A DNA stretch of 64,000 nt from Neopestalotiopsis rosae. Its lineage: Eukaryota > Ascomycota > Sordariomycetes > Amphisphaeriales > Sporocadaceae. The stretch is taken from assembly GCA_023078685.1 (NCBI GenBank), contig JALGAS010000001.1, positions 558,001-622,000 on the forward strand, written 5' to 3'. Positions 37,265-49,105 of the stretch are shown in pieces. The notes under the pieces were generated by a model that was given only the letters and a program-made list of their open reading frames with translations, had not been told where the DNA came from and did no database searches. Every line of letters begins with the position of its first letter. The first letter of the stretch is position 1. The translations under genes were made by a program, and so were the position numbers.

Positions 37265-40200
37265 TCAGCGGCCGTGGCTCTTCGAGTCCGCTTCTAAGGC
37301 CGCGTTTCACCTCTTGATTCTGGTGGATGGCACCATCCTCCCTATAGCTGTCGATATGGTGATTCTATGTTACGGGGGAGTGTTCCAGTAGGAAATGTCC
37401 TCGTTTAAGAATTGTTCATACCATCGGTAGTTGTGCAGAGGGAGACGAGAATAATCATTGATGAGCTCGTTGTAGAGCGAATGCTGTACCATGAATTAGT
37501 CGCTTCCATCAACTTCTGAAAGGGACCCTTCGCTGAGAGTACGAATGATGGGATGGGGCCATGACGACTTGGAGTAGTGTTATGGGCAAACGATGATGGG
37601 TTTCGGTATTACTTACTTGCTCGCTGACTGGCTTGCCGGTCACGTATCAAATGCATAAGAGGAGAGATCGTCTCATTGTTGCCCCAATAACATCGAAGCA
37701 TACAAGCATTGATCCTTGTTTGGGCATGTAATGATAAGACTAGAGAATCCAGTTGACACCATGCTGGTATCTAAGCAGCAAACAAGACGTCAGAAACGGA
37801 CAAAAGTCCCCCAAGGCGGACAGACCAGTCATCCTCACCGAAAATGCCCGTTGCGAAAACAATTGAAAGTTAATACAGACTGTAAATTGTAGAGAAGTGC
37901 GAGGCAGGCGAAGTGTATGATCAGCCCAAAGCAAGAGATGAAAGAACAATCACAGGAGGTCATGAATCAGCCAATAATGTGTGGTAGACGCAAGGGGGTT
38001 GGCACCAACTCCTGGAGTATCATGGGGAAAGAAAATAACGGGGAGGGACGAAGAGAAATCGAAAGCTCAACGCCCTTGCCAGATTCAGTTGATGTCGTGC
38101 CCAGCGGCTCTTGCCAATACTCAAATAACCAGCCTGCCGACAATCATTGACGGACTATGAGGAAAGTACGAACTACTCAATTCCAAAGATCGTGCATGAC
38201 GTACATTTTGTACCAATTTGAATGAAAAGTACCCGGTCGAAGCTCCAGTCTGATTTACAACAGAAAATGATTTGGAGATTTGAGTAGAATATCGGTCTCT
38301 ACTTTCTTGGCCGCGCCGATACATCTCCTAGATATGCTTCAAGGCGCTGATATTATCTTCTTTCTTTGACTACGGTAGACGTGACTTACGTCAAGAGGTT
38401 GCATGAATTCATGTAATATGTTACTGGCAATGCGATTTGCACTCATACACGAAAGCGGCCGATATGTTTGAGAAACAACCCGGCAGAAGCCTACAGGGTG
38501 GCAATCAATGTACCCCGTGATTGACCATTATTGGAAGCCGTCGCTGTGAATTGGCCCCCCCTTCAAGGCGAATTCCATTTGCTAGCAGGGCAATATCTGC
38601 ATCAAGCGCCAGACCGACTTCTGCTCTTGACAAAAATGTTCAAGAGACTTCGAGAGAAGATCTTCTCTGCTTGGTCATTAATATACTTGTCTACCTAAAG
38701 TACTTTTACCTATATTCGCCATGTTGCATGTGGTGGCATTGCATAGGTAATAACCAGCACTGGCATTGTGAGCCCATCGCGGGCGCTCTCCATGCCCTGT
38801 CTGACTTAGCGCAGGTACTATATGCAGGACGTATCTCGGCAGCAATCAGCCTGTCTAGTCCTTATTGGGCTGTAAGTTGGGACGGCACCCAGAAATAGAT
38901 TGGTGCTGATACCACCTTCGGGCCTGCAGTGCGTGCCGCTGGCTCCCTGGTCCTCGCTGACGGCTCTGGGAAAGATCGGGAGGGGTGGTGAGAAGAAGTC
39001 CACTAAACCTGGTTCGTGATCCGTTTTTGACGGATGGGGGCTAGGGAATGGCAGCAGGGCTCCGATCAGGGGGGCCCAAATGAAGCAGCCGGTCAGAGCA
39101 GATGAACAAGACATTCTCCACGAATTTTGTATACGTACCTACCTCACCTACATACATCATCGATACATATTTTCTTCCCAAAGCCATGCCTTCTCCTTTG
39201 GGGCGATGTGCAAACTATTCTGTACCCCTCCATCCTAGCCGTCCATGTTGACCCCGAGCACCTGGGGCATACCTCTGTACATACATTACATGCCGAAAAA
39301 CGGGTCGCAATATTCAAAGTACAGGCATGCTCATATGCCTCCAAATCCACTCTCAAAGCTCCAGCTTTAGGCATTGAATGGGTTGGTGCGTGACCGGTTC
39401 GATTCAAGTTTTGTCCCAGCGCCGTGCCTCGTGGGACTTGGCTTTTCTCTCACGGACAGTTTATAGTCCCTAATGAGACTCACGTACTGTGAACAAGCTA
39501 ACTACTGGTTCAGTGTTGAGTGTTAACACTGCCGTCTTCAAAACACATTCGGCGTCGTGAGATGCAGGGGCCCCCGCGCTGTACATTTGCCTAGAAGACG
39601 CTGTGAAAGGAGGAGATGCTGCCTCGCACCAGGCTCATAAACGGCAATGATATATGTCGGAGAACCTGTAAGGTACCGGCAAAGAAAAGGGACCCACGGT
39701 ATTGTATGCCATTTCTTCAACCCACGGTCACACCCCAATAAAATACCCCTGTTGTTGCAAATGAAATGCGTGTCTTCATTCACACATGGCCGGCTTGCTG
39801 AGTATTCCGTACCCAATTTTTCTTTCTTTCAATTCTCACAAGTTGCTGATGTAGGACGTGGCTTGATATGCTTACTACCCACCTACAGTCTATACGCGCA
39901 GGCGAGCTCAAGTCGGAAGCCACGGAAACGGACAACTTTGAACCCATGAGCCATACAGGCGGTTCTCACTCAGAATTTGGATAACATGTCATATCGTACA
40001 AGATCCAGAAAGCCTGCGTGACAAGCACAATAACCTCGATCTGTCGAAGCCTAATCCTTTGGTGACAGTGGTTACTCGGGCAGCTAAAGCCTGCGGCTCG
40101 TGGACGTGGACGTGGCCCTACGTGACACATTTTCTGCTTGGAACGAGTGTGCATTTTCTCGGTACATCCACCAGCCCACCACTTTTTCAGGAGCAAGATT

Positions 40201-43200
40201 GACGAGGCCGCCCAATGTAACGGCCCGATCCGATGTTTTCGCCATCATGAGGGCGAAGACCACCCCCCCTACGGCCTTCGGGGGCCAAAGGCTGGCTATG
40301 GACGTCGCGTCGGAAGGAGCATGGCACCAGTCAGAGACTCAGGGGCGCTTCTACTGGATATGGTATAACGAGATCGCAATGAAGGTATCTCAACAACTGC
40401 GTGGACACGCGTTCCGGAAAAAGAGTTGCTGCAGTCAGTGAGCACGACCTTGAGCGATTTGCCCATCGTCTAAACATGGACTGCGGCATCATTCATGCTG
40501 TGAAGCATGAAACGGCCTCAAAAGGTCGAGGTTTGAAACACATGGAACATTGACGATTTTGGCCTGCGCCTGGAAAAGGCAGAGATGGGTGGCTGGAGCT
40601 TGACGGCAACCTGCACGGAGAGAATTGTAAGCCTTGGCCAACAAATACATGTAAAGACCCGACAATTCCAGGGTCTTTGACCAGACCAGGCCTGAATGAC
40701 GATTGACACGATTCATGACTTTAGATGCCACTGGCCCCAACATACCCCACGCCAGCTGACCATTATGTGGACAGGTTATCAATCCTCTCCCGGGGCGATT
40801 CTTCGGAACCCAGCCCCAAGTCTCGGGTATGGCTGACCCTCATTGGTCGATTCAAATCAACGTATGCATCAAAGAATGTGGAATAAGATGACGAGGGAAC
40901 TGCTGTTATCCGCACTTTGACCAGATCAGAGCGTCTACGTCAGGCCGCTCGTCGCATTGGATGACCCTAAAACTAAACAGATGATGTCCATTTCGATACA
41001 GTATGATGTATATCACTTGCCTGACGATGTGGTCAGATCAGCAACATGATAAAACTGACGGATGGCGCAAATGGTGGCAGGAATAGGTATACCCGATTTG
41101 ATTCAATCAAATACCTTCCCAAATCTCTGGCATGACGTTCCGGCCGACAGCTTCTTGACCGGAATTCTCTTCCATGCCCTTCGCGCCTACGCACCACTCA
41201 AAATTCGTCAGTCCTAAAATCACGGCGGGCAGGAGAGGACAAGTCCACAGAACTTGGCATGAATCCTGCCTAGAATATGCTTGAGATCTCCAAGCACACT
41301 TAGAGATCCGATCTCTTGTGGCCAATCTATTACAGGCAGTTGGAGCGGGCACAAACAAAGGCTTGTCGGCGCCGGTTGTTCGTTACCGAGAAGTTTGCCT
41401 CAATGGATCCATTTAGACTTGCGTGACCAGAGTTGCAAATTGGTGGATAGCATCCAGACGCGTTTGAGGATTCTGGTTCAGGTAGGCCCGAAAGCTAAAT
41501 CATGTTGCCAAGTAGTACGATGTGCGAGTCGACACTAGAGTGAAGAGGAACGTAAAATACCGACCGAGTGAAATATCTAGGTTGGAAGTACTATGCAAGG
41601 GGAGTCTTCTGGCTCTTTTCGGTGCATCCCATTTCTCTCAAGCCCTACGTATAGTAGTATGCAGGCGTACCTTGAGGTGACTAATAGATCCACGGCGAGC
41701 ACAAAGTCGCGTTGAGGCTTGGCCACATAACGTACGTTCAATGTCAGGGGAAGAAAGTTTCTCGGACATGACATCGTTCCAACCGTCTCTGAAGCATCGC
41801 CTTGGCGTTGGATGGGTTTTGTTCCTGCGCAATTCCCTCTAATCAAGTCATGAACGTATACAAACTGATCCAATTTATGCTGTGATTATGAAGGCTTGGT
41901 ATAAAATGGTATCAATATGCAGATCATGCACCTCGACACAATTTGGAAAATATTAGTCTGGAAAAGAGCAGCAAGAATCGAACAAGGGCACAATACATAA
42001 TGTCGGGCGCCTTGTCAACTCGCGGGGCTAAGCCATTCACATCTGTACCCAACATTCTACCCAGTTCACCTACAGAACCATTACTTCGGTCATCATGAGG
42101 CGGCAGAATATTGTGGGCTAGACCGGAATGGCCTCCTAATGCTCGTCAGCACAATATGCAGGTTGCCGCAGCTTGGATGCTGCCTTGTCTAGGCGGAACC
42201 CTTCCAAGATACCAGCAATGTTTGTGGCGTCTCGCAGAGCTCATTGACGGTAGGGTAGCTGCAGCTTCTGACGCATGGAAATCTGCGGAGTCTTCTAAGA
42301 GTCGCAACACACACAAATGTTGCAGACTCAGAATACACTCTGCATCTGGAGCTGCCTCTGATGGTATGAATGGAGGAAACGAGTGATTGACGTATGAGCA
42401 GCATCGATCAGTTTGACTTGGGGGAAAGAAACAGAAGCCTCTGCCTGCATATCAGGGCGACTACACATTGAGAAAACTGGCCGATTTGTACTTTTGAACC
42501 ACTCGTCTAAACCTGATGGCCGTTCCGCAGTGATGACTTGGGTCAAAGCTCAGTGACAGCACTTGATGATTGCCCTCATTGGCTATTGGCCCCCGGCACA
42601 TGCACCACATGTCATCTCTCACCTCTAGGAGTCTGGGACAACTTCCTACCAAGTGATACTAGATCCTCCAAGGGTCGATGGAAGGCGTTGTTCTCGGCAA
42701 TACCTTTCCATTAGTACTTTATTCGGCATGATCATTTCATTAGGTAGCCGAAAATCAAGGACCGATAATCGATCAGATTGGTTGTCAAGTCCAAGGACAG
42801 CGGGCGCACCGAGTAAACGAACGACAGGCGCACAATGCTATCCTCATGCAGTCAGTCGGTATTGAACTTGACTCGTTTGGTACCGACATCACAGGACCTA
42901 GAATTAACTAAAACAACCTGATGCAAGAGGTCATGCATCGTGACGGCTTCTTGCCTTGATTGCTAGCAACACTGGCTACCATCTGCCCCAAGCGCTTGAC
43001 ATCCAGAAGAAGAGCCATCGAGAAGGCCATGTAGAAAGGCCGTTCAGATAAGCAAGTACTCTCGATCATGCTTGCACAAAGTGTCTACACTACATTATGG
43101 CCCCTCCGGTCCTTTCTTACCTTGCCTCGACAAAGGTAACAGCACTACTAAGAGGTATTCGCCCTTCACCTCAGCTCACCTCACATTTGCCCCCCTTCTC

Positions 43201-43430
43201 GCTCATCAAGCTCGACTTGTTTCGTCTGCGAAACTCCACTACGTGGCGCCCATTCGCTCATTTCCTGTTGAATGCAGCTCGATATTGTACTGTGGAAGAA
43301 TACCAAGGCTAGGCTCTTCTAGAGAGACTGCATCTTCTAGTGGAGAGCCACATGTTGTTTTTCTTCTTCTTCGTTTCCGGCAGTAGTTTTTCACACACCC
43401 GTATATGTTCTATGAGTACCCCCTTCCTTT
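37265..43430. other. gene-free block with weaker coding-like remnants
   Basis: No intact gene was found. On the minus strand, frames at 42,652-42,461 (ending SASFLNV), 42,546-42,328 (QVKLIDAAHTSITRFLHSYH), 41,873-41,577 (FLPLTLNVRYVAKP, RDFVLAVDLL) and 41,358-41,107, plus 40,782-40,489, have a protein-like texture but no common frame, start or domain I can name. They may be pieces of one or more further decayed genes. A tRNA-like stretch at 41,965-42,045 (-) fails to fold. The right end, about 43,100-43,430, becomes pyrimidine-rich and probably starts the promoter of the spliced leader that follows. Confidence 0.4.
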
Positions 43431-46400
43431 AGTAGTTGTGCATATACTTCTTTCCCATCACCTATCTACCTCCGTCAGCAGCTCTTTGCTCATAAAGATC
43501 AAACCCAAAAGACAATAATAAGACCGAGACTACCTCTCCACACTTTCCTCGACTGTCAGATAACCGCCGCTGTCTCAGTGGCTTCAGCTTGCACGACCGT
43601 CTCCCTTCTGGCCAGTCCAAACAAGGAATAGGATCTTTCGCTTCTCGCGCCTCGGATACCTGAGCAGAGCTGTCGCCGACTTCTCCATCTGGTCATCACT
43701 CACCGGACTGAGCCTTCCTGAACTTCTCTGCCCACAGTACCATTTGGAGCTCTTATTCGAGAGATCCATATCCCACTTGTGGAACAACTTTCTTGATTCT
43801 TGGACCTTTTTTCCCTCAAGTTTGATTCTTCTACTTACTCATCCAAGTAGACCCTTCTCGTGCAGCAGCCTCAAGTGAAATCGAGACCGAGCCGTCGGCT
43901 ATATATGTACCACTGGATCCAGAATCTGCCGGCAGACTTCAGCCCGGGTCACTTGACCAGAACACTGCTCAATCATTTCTACGAGAACAAATACATACTC
44001 TTCTACAACAAAAACGACTGCCAATCTTGAAGTGAGTATATTCTCTGACTAGGCGGAACGTTTTCCAACCTGGGATCACTTTTTCTCTTTCCATAGAGAG
44101 TGAAGGGTCCGTTTAGTATAAGCTACCTGAATCTTGCAGGGGGACAACCATTACAAGTGATTGTTTGAATCGCTGCGAGGTGAGTACCTACAATAACAAA
44201 TACGATCACTCGATATTTCTCCAACTCCGAGCTCGCAGGTAGCGTTGAGCTCCAGCAGGTTTTCTATTTGTCGCGGCAGGCAGTGGCGCGCAGTGTTCCC
44301 CTGCGAACGGCATCGTTCAATCAGGAGACATTGCCCTCAATCTCAGCCTACCTCCCTACTACGCATGTACTGATCATCTCGCAGCAAGTTTCTGGAGAGG
44401 ATTCATCAGGGTTAGTGTGTAATCGTCTTCCCGAACACCTGCAGCTATCGGATCGCTCGCTGCAGCCACATGGCGTAACGAGAGGGATTCGGCAGTACAC
44501 CACCATCATCGAGAGAGAAGAAGAGAAAAAGGAGCGGGTGGAAAGAAGCCTGTCGGATACCACGCCGGTGGTGTTCTCTTACTGGGAGATGCCAAGAGGA
44601 CCTTTGCAGAAAACGATGCGTATCAATGGTCTCTCGTCTTTTGGGCTCCTGGCGCGATGTAGCTCGTATTTTGAGCAGCACGAACTTTTGTGCTGTTCGA
44701 AGACAAACCGAGCAGGCGGAGAGACCACCAATACCGGCGTGCGAGTTCGATGGATACATATTTCGTTTTTTGTTTTTTTCCCACTCCCCTCCTCCTTCGT
44801 GTTTTTTGCCCTTCATCTCATCGAAACCCTTTGACGGGCCCCCCATGTTTTGGATAATGGATCTGCTGACGACGGAATTGCCCAGGAGGAACAAGCCTTC
44901 AGTTCTTATTCTCAAGCAGGAGGCACACAATCCTGTGTCGTGATTGGACAACGGGCGGTGCAGGGGAGTCCAAAGCCTCCAGCAAGGCGCAGTTCAGGGC
45001 AGATCCCAGGATTATTATTACCATCCTTACCTACCACCCTTTGCGGGCCCCTCCCATGTGCGTGCCTTACCCGCGTTGCGTCTTCTTATTCTCAGCACCT
45101 ACCTGGCTTACTTACTACCTTACCTACCTACCTGCCTACATACATACATACATACATACATTTCGCCTACATACCTCCTACCCTACCTGTAGCTACATAC
45201 CCTACTACCCAACCTGCCTAGCCATGTATCTTATTTCCTCCCCTACCCTCCAACAACAGCTATTATTGCTGGCGGGTTGACTGGCTGGCTGGCTGTTTGG
45301 CTGGCTGGCTGGCCGGCCGGCTCGCTCTCACTGGGGAGGGGGAGGGGTGGGATGGATGATTTGCAGCATCCCTGCCGGCATCGTCCAATGAGGCCCTTGT
45401 CATGCATGGAAAGTGCTGACCGTTCACAGAAACGGAACCAGACCGTTTGGCCCGACCGAACAGACAAGACCAGCATCTACCCAAAGACCAGACAGAAACT
45501 CGCAGGTTTTCCCAAAGGCCGGTGACGCCTCCGAGTGAGGGTCTGGCAACCTCGCTATTCATATGAATTCCTCACTCCCCAAGGTAATGCACTCCTGTTT
45601 TCTTGTTGTTTATTCTTTTCCCTTCCTTCTTTTTTTCTCTCCTCTCTCTTCCCTTTTTCCTGTTGGTTTGCATACATTGCGGACCACACCCACACAACGG
45701 GAAAACATCGTCGCCCTCCGAGAGAATCCTCGTCGACTCGACCCGACCCATTTAGCCAGGCAGCGTTGGCTTCCCGTTCGCTGCGCGCGCCGCATTGGAA
45801 GCCCCGGCTGGGACCAAGCACCAAGCATCCGCACGCCGCGCCGGATGCATCCAAGTCTAATTGTTCGTCCATGACTGCCACCCGGCGCTAGCTGCACTCC
45901 CGTACAGCAGCACAGCACAGCACAGCGGATGAGGGCAGCCTCGAGTAGAATCCAACATCGTCCGGCTTGTTGCTTCCCTTCATCTCCCCTTTCCTGGCAC
46001 GGAGGGCCAAACCAACAGGTCAGTAAATTTGCTTATTCTCATACTCTGAAATCATGGGCGCGTGTTTTACAATTCACTGCACTCGTTCATGCCTTCTCAT
46101 CTGGTTTCGTTGAGCTCTAGTCTGTCGCGGATCATAACTTTGTCCCAATGAGGTTGCGCAGGCCAGTTTGGACATTACGTACCAATCATGATCAGCGGCA
46201 ACAGTAAACGAAGGAGACCAAAGGAAAAAAAAAAAAAAGAATCCCAGTCTTGCCCCCCAAGTCGGCCTGTTCACCTACCTTACTTGTGTCACGTCAAAAA
46301 ATGATGTTGGCACCACCAGTAGCATAGTTCCACTTCCCGCATACTTGAGCGCCTTCTCTCACCCTCCCATTCCTTGATCTTCCAGGCCAGAGCAGCCTGC

Positions 46401-47343
46401 TTGTCTACCTCCAGGTTACTCTGGTCTGTTTTCCTTGACCCAAAACGTTGCGTGTGTGCGCATGTACGACGTGTCGTGCGCGCAGTGCAATCTTCTTCTT
46501 TCCCTACAATAATTCATATACTCGGCGGGCCCTGAGATTTGGGTCTTTTCAATTTTTGATCTCATTTCTTTCAAGAAATAATGAATTGCTAATGTTAGCT
46601 ATCTTATGCCCTCTCAGACATTCGGTCAATCTCTCCATGGGTTCGGCCTCCGAGACATGACGACAGCCTTATAACGCAGCTTATCCCGGGACTTTTGGAA
46701 CACACTTGATTTACAGGGCAGCCTTGATCGTTTACTCATCGTACTGATATATATGGATGCTTGTAGCAGACCTATGAGCCTCCGGCGGCCTCTTGCAATA
46801 GCCTGGAGTACATCAACATTCAGGACGCACCTGATATGAGGTAAGAAGAAAGAACCCCCAAATCCAATCCATGCGCTTGGTATCACTTCCCTTGAATCAT
46901 TTTCATGATACTACACAATGGGCTCGGCCCTGCGTGGCTTGTGTGCATAGGAAAGGCCCCATCGCACCCACCCCCCTACAATCCCGTGCTATGGGATCGT
47001 GAAATGTTATGTGGGACTTGACGAACCCATGCCACCCCAGCCCAGGTTGCCCAGCAAGTGGCCCCCCTGAGATGAAATTCCGCCGCCGAATGCGCCGCTG
47101 TACATCTCTATAAGTGCGGGGGCGCTGCCTGTTATGGTGTGTGTCCTCAACAGCCTTGGAGGTGCTACATGCGCTCCTCAGTGCATGACAGTGGTCCACG
47201 ACCTGGCCCGATCCCCTCCGCCCCCGTCACACTCAAGCGTTGGCAGTGTTACCTCTTGTGGTACTAGAGTAATGCACTGGAACGGGAGACAATAGCAGGC
47301 GTGTTGTGCAAACCTGTCTGACAAGCACTTCGCGACCTTCTAC
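43431..47343 (+). promoter_or_regulatory. leader-like region upstream of the NDT80-like gene, with two short introns and a uORF
   Basis: From about 43,430 the plus strand is pyrimidine-rich, like many fungal leaders. Two canonical introns can be read: 44,032-44,096 (donor GTGAGT, branch CTGAC, acceptor CCATAG) and 44,180-44,238 (donor GTGAGT, acceptor CTCGCAG). The exons around them are not open, so they look like untranslated leader exons. A 41-codon ATG frame lies at 43,905-44,030 and stops one base before the first intron. The next coding sequence downstream on this strand is the NDT80-like gene, 3 kb away; linkage is inference and a separate noncoding transcript is possible. Simple repeats follow: TACC/TACA units at 45,113-45,160 and CTGG units at 45,281-45,322. 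A frame at 44,268-44,834 starts with TTG and lacks recognisable content. Confidence 0.45.
45113..45322. repeat. simple-sequence cluster: TACC/TACA and CTGG/GGCC tracts
   Basis: TACC-type units run from about 45,113, six TACA units follow at 45,137-45,160, and a CTGG tract interrupted once lies at 45,281-45,322 and ends in GGCCGGCCGG. These are microsatellite-like tracts in the region upstream of the NDT80-like gene. They are likely length-polymorphic; no function is evident. Confidence 0.75.
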
Positions 47344-49105
47344 TTGGCGAAGTTTCTTGCTAATGATGATGTGTTTGACAGCTACAGCCAGGACTCAAAT
47401 CCAACTTCATTGACATTGGAAAATCAGTCATCGTCACAAGTCCTTTTCACAGCACCACTTTATGTTTCTCCCGACGCAAGCTCGATCTATCCCTCAGGTT
47501 TTCCCAGCATAGACCCGAGGCACCGCATAGGCTCAAGGTACGTTGCACCGCTCTCATCGCGCCCTCATACGTGCGAGGGCACCGTCTCATACGGCCGCAG
47601 CAGTGCTCATCAGAGTTTGTAGTAGCAGTACCTCATCAACACCCATGGCACCAGGCCAACGCCCCATATCGTTACCAAGCCCAGCATCCTATAGTACGAG
47701 AAACATCTATCAACAGAATCCACCTCTATACACGAGAGTAGATCAGAACCAAAGGTCGCCACAGTTCCAGGGAGCCGTGCGGCGTAATCCGCTGTCGCCC
47801 ACACCCAGCCCAAGCATTGGGTATTCTGCCTCCTTGGCGTCTATCAGAATGGACAACAGCCACTACAACGCTGGCAAAGGCCAGACCAACGTCCCGCCGC
47901 TACAAAGCATCACCACTCATGGCCATCTGAGCTACGTTAATCCTCACAGCCAGCCCACTCCTATCGACAAGATCGATATTCAGGGCACCATTGACAAGGG
48001 GTTTTTCCTGTCTGAAGGAGAATGGACCTGCTACCGGCGAAACTACTTTTCATGTATTTGCTCCTTCAGCCTCGATCCCCCAAACTTACACAACCTTCCC
48101 ATTCGATACACACAGACTGCTTCTGGCGTCACATACGACGTATTTGATTTTGCAATGACCATCACGGCTGTGGTATCTGAGAGCGACGCACATCAGATTG
48201 ATTTGGTGCAGCACACACCAAAGCGCGACAAGGGGCCTACTTCGCAACCCGAGAGGGTCAAGTTGTCGCCAAAACACATTGCGCCAAGCAGTCACCCACT
48301 TGGGAGCGTGTATGGAAATTACCGTATCGCTGGCGCAGGTGCAGTCGGGGCAGGGTACGGAGACTACTCACAATCTCAAGGCGCACATCCAACCGAGCAC
48401 ACATTTGAGCGCATACAATTCAAACAAGCGACTGCCAACAATGGCAAACGGCGAGCAGCGCAGCAATACTACCATCTAGTGATTGAACTCCATGCCAATG
48501 TTGGCGAGATGGGAAGAGGAGTCGCCGACCAATGGCTGAGAGTCGCCTACAGAAAATCCGCCAAAATGATTGTTCGGGGACGGTCACCAGGCCATTATCA
48601 ATCTGAACGGCGAGGGAGTACTAGCAGCGGCCCTGGCGGCTCCAGTGGCACACTTGGGAGCTACCCAGGGCAGGGCCCTGAATACAATGTCGGGTCATCC
48701 ATCCTGAGTCCAACGTATGGAACTCAAACGGCGTACGAGACTCGGCCAACACATCACTATGGTACCAACCGCCACCATGAAATGCAAATAGATCAGATCA
48801 TGTCGGCAGACCAGTGCAAATCTATCGACAACACCAAAGGGTACCAGTATTACCCTGGCGCCATTTATGAGGGCCACGACCAGAGGGACGGCGGCATTCA
48901 CTGCTATCCGCGCAATGACCAGGATACGATAATACCTTCTCTCAGCAGAAACGAAAACCTGCCCATATCAAGGTTGAAGCACGAGAACGAAAGTCAACTG
49001 CCAAGTCTTTGCATGCCTGGCCCTAACTATCTCGGCCCGGGTTGCAACAGATATGAAGGCAAATCAACCTCTGCAGGCTACTACCCAATTTCTCAAACAT
49101 CCTAA
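47344..49105 (+). CDS. NDT80/PhoG-like (p53-like fold) transcription factor, VIB-1/XprG/FSD-1 family
   Basis: The supported coding sequence is exon 47,344-47,537 (5' end unresolved) joined to 47,629-49,105 through an intron with donor GTACGT and acceptor GTAGCAG; an alternative in-frame acceptor lies at 47,613. About 556 residues are covered. The first part (FLANDDVFDSYSQD) is a short acidic segment, followed by a Ser/Pro/Gln-rich region. The Ig-fold DNA-binding domain spans nt 47,891-48,598 with WTCYRRNYFSC (from 48,023), VQHTPKRDKG, HTFERIQFKQATANNGKRRA (around 48,400-48,455) and MIVRGRSPGHY (48,566-48,598). The C-terminal 170 residues are Tyr/Pro/Gly-rich. Relatives control protease secretion and nutrient response, heterokaryon incompatibility or sexual development; which subfamily this is remains unsure. 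No in-frame ATG joins directly to the first exon: a TAG at 47,293 intervenes before ATG 47,185, so another small intron or upstream exon is needed. Confidence 0.88.

Noticed and set aside
39390..39410. B-box-like GGTTCGATTCA on the plus strand
   Set aside because: No T-stem pairing and no A box at the right distance upstream.
41965..42045. tRNA-like sequence on the minus strand (A-box-like TGGCTTAGC and B-box-like GTTCGATTC)
   Set aside because: The T-arm and acceptor stem do not pair, so it cannot fold as a functional tRNA.
44268..44834. 188-codon plus frame after the spliced leader exons
   Set aside because: TTG start, first internal Met only late, no family features; better explained as leader or intergenic sequence.
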